NCBI GenBank assembly: GCA_934511545.1
Contig: CAKSWM010000106.1
Span: forward strand, 1 to 5,663
Reading direction: 5' to 3'
Length of the DNA stretch: 5,663 nt
Source: an uncultured Oscillospiraceae bacterium
Lineage (GTDB): Bacteria; Bacillota; Clostridia; Oscillospirales; Oscillospiraceae
The translations under genes and the position numbers were made by a program. The notes under the pieces were generated by a model. That model was given only the letters and a program-made list of their open reading frames with translations. It made no database searches and was not told where the DNA came from. Shown piece by piece: positions 1-5,625 of the stretch. Within the stretch, counting starts at the first letter, position 1; each line of letters begins with the position of its first letter.

Positions 1-880
1 GGTTATCAAGTCCGAAGGCGGCCTCCGCCTTAGCGGTACCGCGCGCGGTCAGCGTCGCCGTGCGCGCCTTTTCGTCAACGATATAGTCGGCGTCGATGTC
101 GTCGTCCTCCTCGGCCTTATCGTCCGTCGAAGCATAAACGACGCACTTTAGGCGCGAAACGAAGTCCTCCGCCTTCTGGTAGAGGTCCGTTGACTCGTCT
201 CCCCTGCCGGAGATGATGAGCGGCGTTCTCGCCTCGTCTATAAGGATGGAGTCCACCTCGTCCACGATAACGAAGGGATGACCGCGCTGGACCATTCCGG
301 CTTTGTATATCGCCATATTGTCGCGCAGATAATCAAACCCCAACTCGTTGTTCGTGCCGTAGGTGATATCGGCGGCATAGGCCGCGCGGCGTTCGTCGCT
401 CGTCAGGCCGTGGACGATCAGCCCGACGCTGAGCCCCATGAAGCGGTGGACCTTGCCCATCCACTCCGAGTCGCGGCGCGCAAGATAATCGTTCACCGTT
501 ACGATATGGACGCCCTTGCCCTCGAGCGCGTTTAGATAGGCGGGGAGGACGGCGACAAGCGTTTTGCCCTCGCCGGTCTTCATCTCCGCGATACGGCCCT
601 GGTGCAGCACTACACCGCCGATGAGCTGAACGCGGAAGGGCTTCATCCCGAGAACGCGCCACGCCGCCTCGCGCACGGCGGCAAAAGCCTCCGGCAATAT
701 GTCGTCAAGCGTTTCGCCGTTTGCAAGACGCTGTTTGAATTCCGGCGTTTTCGCCTTCAGCTGCTCGTCTGTGAGCGCCGTATACTCGGCGTCGAGCGCC
801 TCGATCCTGTCCACGACCGGATATATTTTTTTCAGTTCTCTTTCACTGTGTGTTCCGAAAATCTTTGTAAAAAGTCCCAT
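1..880 (-). CDS. secA: Protein translocase ATPase SecA, N-terminal part (partial at window edge)
   Basis: SecA is the cytoplasmic/peripheral-membrane ATPase that pushes unfolded preproteins through the SecYEG channel. Only the first 293 codons are present; the gene continues beyond position 1, and full SecA is usually 800-900 residues. Reading the complement from ATG at 880 gives MGLFTKIFG, then the first nucleotide-binding domain: Walker A MKTGEGKT at residues 100-107, [10 protein letters not shown] at 128-137, [16 protein letters not shown] at 173-188, Walker B DEVD at 207-210 and [12 protein letters not shown] at 214-225. The window ends inside the stretch leading into the preprotein-binding region. 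The frame is open with no defect. The start is chosen because MGLF is the usual SecA N-terminus; a modest ribosome site (GAAAGG, complement of 894-899) lies 13 nt upstream, slightly far. It is transcribed divergently from the ior operon. Identification is very secure. Confidence 0.97.
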   Translation of the reverse strand, partial: MGLFTKIFGTHSERELKKIYPVVDRIEALDAEYTALTDEQLKAKTPEFKQRLANGETLDDILPEAFAAVREAAWRVLGMKPFRVQLIGGVVLHQGRIAEMKTGEGKTLVAVLPAYLNALEGKGVHIVTVNDYLARRDSEWMGKVHRFMGLSVGLIVHGLTSDERRAAYAADITYGTNNELGFDYLRDNMAIYKAGMVQRGHPFVIVDEVDSILIDEARTPLIISGRGDESTDLYQKAEDFVSRLKCVVYASTDDKAEEDDDIDADYIVDEKARTATLTARGTAKAEAAFGLDN

Positions 881-910
881 AGAATATGTTCTGCCTTTCA
901 CAGTATATAC

Positions 911-931
911 GGGCTGACGGCAGTCAGACCC
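911..931 (-). repeat. Short inverted repeat in the secA leader
   Basis: CTGAC (914-918) and GTCAG (923-927) face each other across a 4-nt loop, and GGG (911-913) can extend the stem to CCC (929-931) past a single bulged A. In a transcript starting near 960 this would form a small hairpin about 30 nt ahead of the secA start codon. It has no following U-tract in the secA direction, so it is not an intrinsic terminator. It could be a leader structure or an operator, or chance. Confidence 0.35.
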
Positions 932-966
932 AATGCCCAAAAAAACGGCCTGCCTTTTATCTGAGT

Positions 967-975
967 ATTCTATCA
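967..975 (-). promoter_or_regulatory. Probable secA promoter (extended -10)
   Basis: On the minus strand the sequence TGATAGAAT is an extended -10 element (TGn plus TAGAAT, 5 of 6 matches to TATAAT; hexamer at 967-972). No good -35 is present 17-18 bp upstream, which is tolerable for an extended -10 promoter. Transcription would start near 960, giving a leader of about 80 nt before the secA ATG at 880. A second possible -10 (TATACT, minus strand, near 903-908) lies closer to the gene but has no convincing -35. Prediction from sequence only. Confidence 0.5.
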
Positions 976-1100
976 CAGAAATATGAATAAATAAAGTACA
1001 TCCGTTCAAACTTTGCTCTGTTTCCCTCCCGGAAAGTTAGGATTATTCCGCAGACTCCGAGCGTTTTTCCGCCGATGCGCAAAATTGAGGTTTCTTTCTG

Positions 1101-1129
1101 TTGAACAGGCGCAGAAAATGCTGTATAAT
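1101..1129 (+). promoter_or_regulatory. Sigma-70-type promoter of the UPF0371-iorAB operon
   Basis: The -35 hexamer TTGAAC (1101-1106, 4 of 6 matches to TTGACA) is separated by exactly 17 bp from a perfect TATAAT (1124-1129). Initiation would fall near 1136, leaving a leader of roughly 38 nt, too short for a riboswitch or T-box. It is the only strong promoter seen upstream of the four plus-strand genes. The -35 is embedded in an 11-bp odd palindrome (1098-1108), a possible operator. Confidence 0.8.
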
Positions 1130-1173
1130 GTTTCGGATCAATACTTCAGACACAAGATAAGGGGAAAAGCATC

Positions 1174-2655
1174 ATGAAAGCAGGTTTTGACAACGAAAAA
1201 TATCTGAAGCTCCAGTCGGAGAACATCCGCAGCCGCATCGATCAATTCGGCGGAAAGCTGTATCTTGAGTTCGGCGGAAAGCTCTTCGACGACTACCACG
1301 CCTCCCGCGTGCTTCCCGGCTTCGCACCCGACAGCAAGATACGCATGCTCATGGAGATGAAGGACGAGGCAGAGATCGTCATCGCCATCTCCGCGGACGA
1401 CATTGAGCGCAACAAGCGCCGCGGCGACCTCGGCATCACATACGACGCGGACACGCTCCGTCTCATCGACGCGTTCAAGAGCTGCGGCCTGTTCGTCGGC
1501 AGCGTTGTCATAACCCATTACCGGTCTCAGGCCGCGGCGGATAATTTCCGCAAACGGCTGATAAGTCTCGGCATCCGGGTCTATCTTCACTATGTCATCC
1601 CCGATTATCCGACGAATATTCCCCTCATCGTATCCGACGACGGCTTCGGCCGCAACGATTACATAGAAACGGAGCGCCGTCTCGTGGTCGTCACCGCGCC
1701 CGGCCCCGGCAGCGGAAAGATGGCCACCTGCCTTTCCCAGCTCTATCACGAGCACAGGCGCGGCATCGCCGCGGGCTATGCCAAGTTCGAGACATTCCCG
1801 ATCTGGAACCTCCCTCTGCGCCACCCCGTGAACCTTGCCTATGAGGCGGCGACGGCGGACCTGGACGATGTGAACATGATAGACCCCTTCCATCTCGAGG
1901 CATACGGCGAGACTACCGTAAACTATAACCGCGACGTTGAGATCTTCCCCGTCCTCAATGCGATACTTGAGCGCATCTGGGGCACCAGTTCCTACAGAAG
2001 CCCCACCGATATGGGCGTCAACATGGCCGGCTACTGCATCTCCGACGACGAAGTATGCCGCGAGGCGAGCTGTCAGGAGATCATCCGCCGTTATTACTCT
2101 ACCGCCTGTTCCCTGCGTCAGGGTCTGTCCGAAAAGGCGGAGCTTTCAAAGCTCGAACTGCTCATGAACCAGCTCGGCAAGATGCCCGAGGACCGCGCGC
2201 CCGTCGCGCCCGCCCTCAAAAAAGCCGCGGAGACCGGAGAGCCCGCCGTTGCGATGCACCTTCCGGACGGACGCATGATAACCGGAAAGACAAGCGACCT
2301 GCTCGGAGCATCATCCGCCTGCCTGCTCAACGCGCTCAAGGCGCTGGCCGGCATTGAAAAAAACGTTCTTCTCATATCCCCCGACATGATCGAGCCGATA
2401 CAGAAGCTCAAGATCGGACATATGGGCAACCGCAACCCTCGCCTGCACACGGACGAAGTCCTCATCGTCCTTGCGATCTGCGCCGTCACGGACGCGCGCG
2501 CCGCCGCCTGCCTGGAGCAGCTTTCCAACCTTGAGGGCGCGGAAGCGCACTCGACCGTCATACTCTCCCATGTGGACGGGGACCAGTTCCGCAAGCTCGG
2601 CGTGAACATAACCTGCGAACCGCAATATCAGACCCAAAATCTGTATCATCGTTAA
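1174..2655 (+). CDS. UPF0371 / DUF1846 family protein, function unknown
   Basis: 493 residues, the usual size for the UPF0371 (DUF1846) family, which is common in Firmicutes and actinobacteria and has no established biochemical role; some members carry an unsupported 'ATP-dependent Zn protease' label. The family-typical core is present: a glycine-rich loop TAPGPGSGK at residues 174-182, LSQLYHEHRRG at 187-197, then the long conserved block from about 200 to 262 (GYAKFETFPIWNLPLRHPVN, DVNMIDPFHLEAYG, TVNYNRDVEIFP). The loop resembles a P-loop but is not a strict Walker A, since the first Gly position is Pro and Met follows the Lys. There is no HExxH zinc-protease motif. No signal peptide or membrane segment is apparent, so it is probably cytosolic. 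The ATG at 1174 is preceded by AAGGGG (1159-1164) at 9 nt. It is the first gene of the operon and ends 40 nt before iorA. Family assignment is strong; function is open. Confidence 0.92.
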   Translation: MKAGFDNEKYLKLQSENIRSRIDQFGGKLYLEFGGKLFDDYHASRVLPGFAPDSKIRMLMEMKDEAEIVIAISADDIERNKRRGDLGITYDADTLRLIDAFKSCGLFVGSVVITHYRSQAAADNFRKRLISLGIRVYLHYVIPDYPTNIPLIVSDDGFGRNDYIETERRLVVVTAPGPGSGKMATCLSQLYHEHRRGIAAGYAKFETFPIWNLPLRHPVNLAYEAATADLDDVNMIDPFHLEAYGETTVNYNRDVEIFPVLNAILERIWGTSSYRSPTDMGVNMAGYCISDDEVCREASCQEIIRRYYSTACSLRQGLSEKAELSKLELLMNQLGKMPEDRAPVAPALKKAAETGEPAVAMHLPDGRMITGKTSDLLGASSACLLNALKALAGIEKNVLLISPDMIEPIQKLKIGHMGNRNPRLHTDEVLIVLAICAVTDARAAACLEQLSNLEGAEAHSTVILSHVDGDQFRKLGVNITCEPQYQTQNLYHR

Positions 2656-2656
2656 C

Positions 2657-2680
2657 ATCTCTTCCAAAATCTCTTCCGAA
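2657..2680 (+). repeat. 12-bp tandem duplication abutting the iorA ribosome site
   Basis: ATCTCTTCCAAA (2657-2668) is immediately followed by ATCTCTTCCGAA (2669-2680), two adjacent 12-bp copies differing at one base. The pair fills most of the 40-nt gap between the UPF0371 stop and the iorA start. The iorA Shine-Dalgarno sequence GAAAGGA (2678-2684, 11 nt before the ATG) begins in the last bases of the second copy, and the single difference (A to G) contributes its first G. Confidence 0.85.
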
Positions 2681-2695
2681 AGGACTGGAACGCAA

Positions 2696-4426
2696 ATGAA
2701 AGAACTTCTGCTCGGCAACGCGGCAGTCGCGCGCGGCCTTTACGAGGCCGGATGCCGCTTTGTCTCCTCTTATCCCGGCACGCCTTCAACGGAGATAAGC
2801 GAAGAAGCGGCCGGATATCCCGAGGTCTACGCCGAATGGGCGCCAAATGAAAAAGTCGCGGCGGAAGCCGCCATCGGCGCTTCCCTTGCCGGCGCCCGTT
2901 CCTTCTGCGCGATGAAGCACGTCGGCTTCAATGTTGCCGCCGACGCGCTCTATACCGATTCCTACACCGGCGTTAACGGCGGCTTCGTCATCGCCGTTGC
3001 GGACGACCAGGGAATGCATTCTTCTCAGAACGAACAGGACAGCCGCAACCACGCGATCGGCGCGAAGCTCCCTCTCGTCGAGCCCTCCGATTCCGCCGAA
3101 TGCCTTGAGTTCACCAAGGCCGCCTTCGAACTTTCGGAGCAGTTCGATACTCCCGTTATCCTGCGCACCTGCACGCGCGTGGCGCACTCCCAGAGCCTTG
3201 TCGAGCTTGGCGAGCGCCGCGAGCCGGAGCTGAAGGAATACATAAAAGCTCCGTCAAAGTATGTCGTTCTGCCCGCAAACGCCATCGGCCGCCACGTCTG
3301 GGTCGAAGAACGCATGAGACGCCTTGCGGAGCTGGCCGAGACCAGCCCTCTCAACCGCGTCGAGATGGGCGATACCGAGGTCGGTTTCGTCACCGCCGGC
3401 ATCTGCTACCAATATGTGCGCGAGGTTTTTCCCAACGCCAGCGTCCTCAAGCTCGGCATGATAAACCCAATGCCTGTCCGGCTGATAAGAGATTTTGCCT
3501 CCAGAGTCAAAAAGCTCATCGTCGTCGAAGAGCTCGACCCCGTGATCGAGAACCACTGCCGTGTAAACGGCATCCGTGTTGACGGTGGCAAGGACATTTT
3601 CGGCCTTCTCGGCGAGCTGAACCAGTCAAAGATCGCCGCCGCCATGGGCCTTGAGGAAAAGCCCTCTCTCGACTTCGGCGAGCCCGTCCCCGGCCGTCCC
3701 CCCGTTCTCTGTCCCGGCTGTCCGCACCGCGGCACCTTCCATGTCCTGAGCCGCATGAAGCTCACTGTTTTCGGCGATATCGGCTGCTACACTCTCGGGG
3801 CGCTGGCTCCGCTCAACGCGCTCGACACCGCGCTCTGCATGGGTTCTTCCGTCTCCTCGCTGCACGGCTTCAACAAGATCCGCGGCGAAGAGTACAGCAG
3901 AAAGACCGTTGCCGTTATCGGCGACAGCACCTTCATCCATTCGGGAATAACCGGGCTTATCGACATCGTATACAACAAGAGCTTTTCGACCGTTATCATA
4001 CTCGACAACTCCATCACCGGCATGACCGGCCACCAGCAGAACCCGACGACCGGCCTGACTCTCAAGGGAGAGCCCGCGCCCTTCATCAGCATAGAGAAGC
4101 TCTGCGAGGGTGCCGGGATAAAGCGCATCCGCGTCTGCGACCCCTACGAGATGGACGAATTCGAAAATGTCGTCCGCGAAGAGCTTGCAGCGGACGAGCC
4201 AAGCGTCATCATCGCGCGCAGGCCCTGCTTCCTGCTGCCGCAGATCAAGGCGGCTCCGCCGCTGCGTATAGATGCGGACAAATGCAGAAAGTGCAGGATG
4301 TGCATGAAGTTTGGCTGTCCCGCCATCACCTTTGAGGACGGCCATGCCGCGATAGACGAAACCCTCTGCGTCGGCTGCGGACTGTGTGTGCAGATGTGCA
4401 GATTCGGCGCGATCGGACGCGACTGA
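2696..4426 (+). CDS. iorA: Indolepyruvate:ferredoxin oxidoreductase, alpha subunit
   Basis: IorA is the thiamine-diphosphate and iron-sulfur subunit of the enzyme that converts indolepyruvate (and phenyl- or hydroxyphenylpyruvate) plus CoA and oxidised ferredoxin to aryl-acetyl-CoA, CO2 and reduced ferredoxin, in the cytosol of anaerobes fermenting aromatic amino acids. The 576 residues show an N-terminal pyrimidine-binding domain (LLLGNAAVARGLYEAG near 4-19, YPGTPSTEI 26-34), a middle domain (about 225-310), a diphosphate-binding domain (CPGCPHRG 339-346, DIGCYTLG 361-368, GDS 409-411 with N438, then GMTGHQQNP 442-450) and a C-terminal two-cluster ferredoxin domain with cysteines 530/533/536/541 and 558/561/564/568. 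Length is slightly short of many IorA proteins, with only eight residues after the last cysteine. The second cluster motif ends C-Arg instead of the common C-Pro. The start has a good ribosome site at 2678-2684. iorB follows after 14 nt. Substrate preference among aryl pyruvates cannot be read from the sequence. Confidence 0.96.
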   Translation: MKELLLGNAAVARGLYEAGCRFVSSYPGTPSTEISEEAAGYPEVYAEWAPNEKVAAEAAIGASLAGARSFCAMKHVGFNVAADALYTDSYTGVNGGFVIAVADDQGMHSSQNEQDSRNHAIGAKLPLVEPSDSAECLEFTKAAFELSEQFDTPVILRTCTRVAHSQSLVELGERREPELKEYIKAPSKYVVLPANAIGRHVWVEERMRRLAELAETSPLNRVEMGDTEVGFVTAGICYQYVREVFPNASVLKLGMINPMPVRLIRDFASRVKKLIVVEELDPVIENHCRVNGIRVDGGKDIFGLLGELNQSKIAAAMGLEEKPSLDFGEPVPGRPPVLCPGCPHRGTFHVLSRMKLTVFGDIGCYTLGALAPLNALDTALCMGSSVSSLHGFNKIRGEEYSRKTVAVIGDSTFIHSGITGLIDIVYNKSFSTVIILDNSITGMTGHQQNPTTGLTLKGEPAPFISIEKLCEGAGIKRIRVCDPYEMDEFENVVREELAADEPSVIIARRPCFLLPQIKAAPPLRIDADKCRKCRMCMKFGCPAITFEDGHAAIDETLCVGCGLCVQMCRFGAIGRD

Positions 4427-4433
4427 AGGAGGA
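4427..4433 (+). promoter_or_regulatory. Ribosome binding site that fixes the iorB start
   Basis: AGGAGGA, preceded by the A that ends the iorA stop codon (4424-4426), forms a near-perfect Shine-Dalgarno sequence 7 nt ahead of ATG 4441. It decides the iorB start over the upstream in-frame ATG at 4384, which lies inside iorA, and it places re-initiation directly at the iorA stop, as expected for translational coupling of two subunits. Confidence 0.9.
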
Positions 4434-4440
4434 CGCAATA

Positions 4441-5019
4441 ATGGAAACTAAATGCATCATGATAGTCGGCGTCGGCGGGCAGGGAACGCTGCTGGCCTCC
4501 CGCATCCTCGGCGACGCGCTCATCTCCTGCGGCTACGACGTCAAGGTCAGCGAGGTGCACGGCATGAGCCAGCGCGGCGGAAGCGTTGTGACCTATGTCA
4601 AATACGGAAGCAAGGTCTATTCTCCCATCATCGACAAGGGAGAAGCCGACTATATCCTCGCCTTTGAGCGGCTCGAGGCCGCGCGCTGGCTGAGCTGGCT
4701 CAGGGACGGCGGCACACTGCTCGTCAACGACCAGCGCATCAGCCCGATGCCCGTCATCACCGGCGCCGCTGCCTATCCCGAGGATATCCTCAAAAAGATC
4801 GAAGCAAGGGGTGCAAAGGTCATAAGTCTCGACGCACTTGCACCGGCCGTCGAAGCCGGAAACTCCAAGGCGGTCAACGTCGTTCTGATCGGCGTTCTTT
4901 CAAAGGTCATGGATCTGCCCGAAGAGGTCTGGGAAACGGCTCTTGCCAAGAACGTTAAGGAGAAGTTCCTTGACATAAACAGAAAAGCCTTCGCGCTCGG
5001 AAGAGCAAAGGCGGAATGA
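4441..5019 (+). CDS. iorB: Indolepyruvate:ferredoxin oxidoreductase, beta subunit
   Basis: IorB is the smaller partner of IorA and belongs to the gamma-domain family of pyruvate/ketoisovalerate oxidoreductases, which completes the CoA-dependent oxidoreductase. The protein is 192 residues, normal for IorB (about 190-200). It begins METKCIMIVGVGGQGTLLAS, with the glycine-rich GVGGQG at residues 10-15, and carries the family signature SEVHGMSQRGGSV at 37-49. No cysteine cluster is present, as expected, because the Fe-S centres are in IorA. An in-frame ATG at 4384 would add 19 residues (MCADVQIRRDRT...), but these overlap the end of iorA and have no family resemblance; the strong ribosome site at 4427-4433 supports 4441. 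The iorA-iorB gap of 14 nt implies one transcript and a balanced supply of subunits. No acyl-CoA synthetase or aryl-CoA ligase gene, a frequent iorAB neighbour, is in this window. Confidence 0.95.
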   Translation: METKCIMIVGVGGQGTLLASRILGDALISCGYDVKVSEVHGMSQRGGSVVTYVKYGSKVYSPIIDKGEADYILAFERLEAARWLSWLRDGGTLLVNDQRISPMPVITGAAAYPEDILKKIEARGAKVISLDALAPAVEAGNSKAVNVVLIGVLSKVMDLPEEVWETALAKNVKEKFLDINRKAFALGRAKAE

Positions 5020-5029
5020 CCGCAGAGTC

Positions 5030-5059
5030 CGGGGCCGCTTCCCTGCGGGAGCGGCCTCG
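5030..5059 (+). repeat. Strong GC-rich hairpin between iorB and the Smr gene
   Basis: Positions 5030-5042 pair with 5047-5059 as a 13-bp stem (eleven Watson-Crick pairs and two G-U pairs) closed by a 4-nt CUGC loop. It starts 10 nt after the iorB stop. No U-tract follows (the next bases are CGGAGATAACG), so it does not fit a standard intrinsic terminator in either direction. It may protect the 3' end of the iorAB message, attenuate expression of the next gene, or act with a protein factor. The Smr gene's ribosome site (GGAG 5061-5064) begins two bases after the stem. Confidence 0.75.
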
Positions 5060-5074
5060 CGGAGATAACGAAAA

Positions 5075-5422
5075 ATGAACGGTTTTCTCACAGAAGTCAA
5101 TATCAAATACGACATGCCCCCGGCGGAGACGGCGATAAAGCGCATCACATACTGCATCCATAGCAGCAGGGCCCGCGGCGCGGCGGCCGTCAAGATCATC
5201 CACGGCTATGGTTCAACGGGCCGGGGAGGAAAGATACGCACAGAGGCGCGGCGCTATCTTGACAGTCAGGTAAAGCGCGGGCTTATCAAGGGCTATATCC
5301 GCGGCGAGGACTTTTCCATTTTCGACGAGAACACGCGCCGTTATTTCCTCTTGTGCGGCGATCTTCGCCTGGATGAGGATCTCGACGCGCATAACAACGG
5401 AATAACTATAGTAATTTTGTAA
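5075..5422 (+). CDS. Small stand-alone Smr-domain (MutS2 C-terminal-like) protein
   Basis: The 115-residue product is essentially a single Smr domain. Smr domains occur at the C-terminus of MutS2 and as free-standing proteins, and are associated with nucleic-acid cleavage and, for MutS2, with collided-ribosome rescue; the role of this short form is not established. The diagnostic motif is VKIIHGYGSTGRGGKIR at residues 39-55 (HGxG core at 43-46), followed by a helix (about 56-69) and the terminal strand GITIVIL (109-115). The usual N-terminal LDLHG motif is not recognisable; the matching region reads VNIKYDMPPAETA (8-20). The start is firm: an in-frame TAA at 5066-5068 excludes any upstream start, and GGAG (5061-5064) lies 10 nt ahead of the ATG. 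It follows iorB by 55 nt, across a strong hairpin, so it may be co-transcribed or partly insulated. No membrane segment or signal peptide. Confidence 0.85.
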   Translation: MNGFLTEVNIKYDMPPAETAIKRITYCIHSSRARGAAAVKIIHGYGSTGRGGKIRTEARRYLDSQVKRGLIKGYIRGEDFSIFDENTRRYFLLCGDLRLDEDLDAHNNGITIVIL

Positions 5423-5430
5423 GAAAGATA

Positions 5431-5459
5431 TTGACAACTTCCGTTTGAAATGTTATTAT
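5431..5459 (+). promoter_or_regulatory. Strong promoter of the tRNA genes
   Basis: A perfect -35 TTGACA (5431-5436), a 17-bp spacer and TATTAT (5454-5459, 5 of 6 matches), with TGt just before the -10 (an extended -10), form a near-consensus housekeeping promoter. The start point would be near 5466, about 20 nt ahead of the tRNA-Gly gene. The promoter begins 9 nt after the Smr gene stop, and no terminator separates the two, so some read-through from the operon could also reach the tRNAs. Confidence 0.88.
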
Positions 5460-5481
5460 TTCAAAGCTGACTTCCTTTGAA
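5444..5481 (+). repeat. Three alternating half-sites (TTTGAA / TTCAAA / TTTGAA) over the tRNA promoter
   Basis: TTTGAA at 5444-5449, TTCAAA at 5460-5465 and TTTGAA at 5476-5481 are spaced exactly 16 bp start to start and alternate in orientation. They make two overlapping inverted repeats that share the middle arm, each with 7-bp arms and an 8-bp gap: TTTGAAA with TTTCAAA (5444-5450, 5459-5465) and TTCAAAG with CTTTGAA (5460-5466, 5475-5481). The first dyad brackets the -10 hexamer and the second covers the expected start point. Geometry suits an operator, but the regulator, if any, is unknown. Confidence 0.6.
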
Positions 5482-5486
5482 CATAC

Positions 5487-5560
5487 GCGGGTGTAGTTCA
5501 ATGGTAGAACACCAGCCTTCCAAGCTGGATACGAGGGTCCGATTCCCTTCACCCGCTCCA
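5487..5560 (+). tRNA. tRNA-Gly (anticodon UCC)
   Basis: A complete 74-nt tRNA with encoded CCA (5558-5560). The acceptor stem GCGGGTG (5487-5493) pairs perfectly with CACCCGC (5550-5556), with U as discriminator base. The D-arm GTTC/GAAC has GG in its loop. The anticodon stem CCAGC/GCTGG encloses CTTCCAA, giving anticodon TCC for glycine GGA codons (and GGG by wobble). The T-arm stem GAGGG/CCCTT encloses TCCGATT, where the near-universal T at position 55 is C. It lies directly downstream of a strong promoter and heads a tRNA cluster. Confidence 0.95.
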
Positions 5561-5561
5561 T

Positions 5562-5580
5562 GGATCCTTGGCAAGGTTCC
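5562..5580 (+). repeat. Small inverted repeat in the tRNA-Gly/tRNA-Arg spacer
   Basis: GGATCCTT (5562-5569) and AAGGTTCC (5573-5580) pair across a 3-nt GGC loop, with one T-T mismatch in the stem. It begins two bases after the CCA end of tRNA-Gly and is not followed by a U-tract, so it is more likely a spacer structure in the tRNA precursor than a terminator. The rest of the 65-nt spacer shows nothing recognisable. Confidence 0.35.
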
Positions 5581-5625
5581 TGCAACAGAGTCGGGTATGC
5601 GTTCCCCAGAGCGCCGTTTTAATAT

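Noticed and set aside
939..960. A/T-flanked GC stretch in the secA-ior gap that resembles an intrinsic terminator
   Set aside because: The possible stem (AAAAGGC with GCC-TTTT on the minus strand) leaves only a 2-nt loop, and no gene ends here: the two flanking genes diverge.
278..964. Plus-strand open frames (278-535, 602-964) across the secA region
   Set aside because: They are antisense to secA, whose motifs are continuous on the minus strand, and have no ribosome site or family resemblance.
1138..1893. Minus-strand open frame of 251 codons opposite the UPF0371 gene
   Set aside because: It begins inside a strongly conserved UPF0371 region and runs through the operon promoter leader; the protein has repetitive Ala/Val/Asp runs typical of a shadow frame.
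3626..4438. Minus-strand open frame of 270 codons opposite iorA
   Set aside because: It mirrors the coding frame of a certain gene in GC-rich DNA, its translation is low-complexity and resembles no family, and iorA carries every expected motif.
4384..4440. Upstream in-frame ATG that would lengthen IorB by 19 residues
   Set aside because: It lies inside iorA, lacks a good ribosome site, and adds residues unlike IorB; ATG 4441 has a near-perfect Shine-Dalgarno sequence at 7 nt.
5030..5059. Calling the iorB-Smr hairpin a rho-independent terminator
   Set aside because: No U-tract follows on either strand, and the next gene's ribosome site follows at once, so it is reported only as a hairpin.
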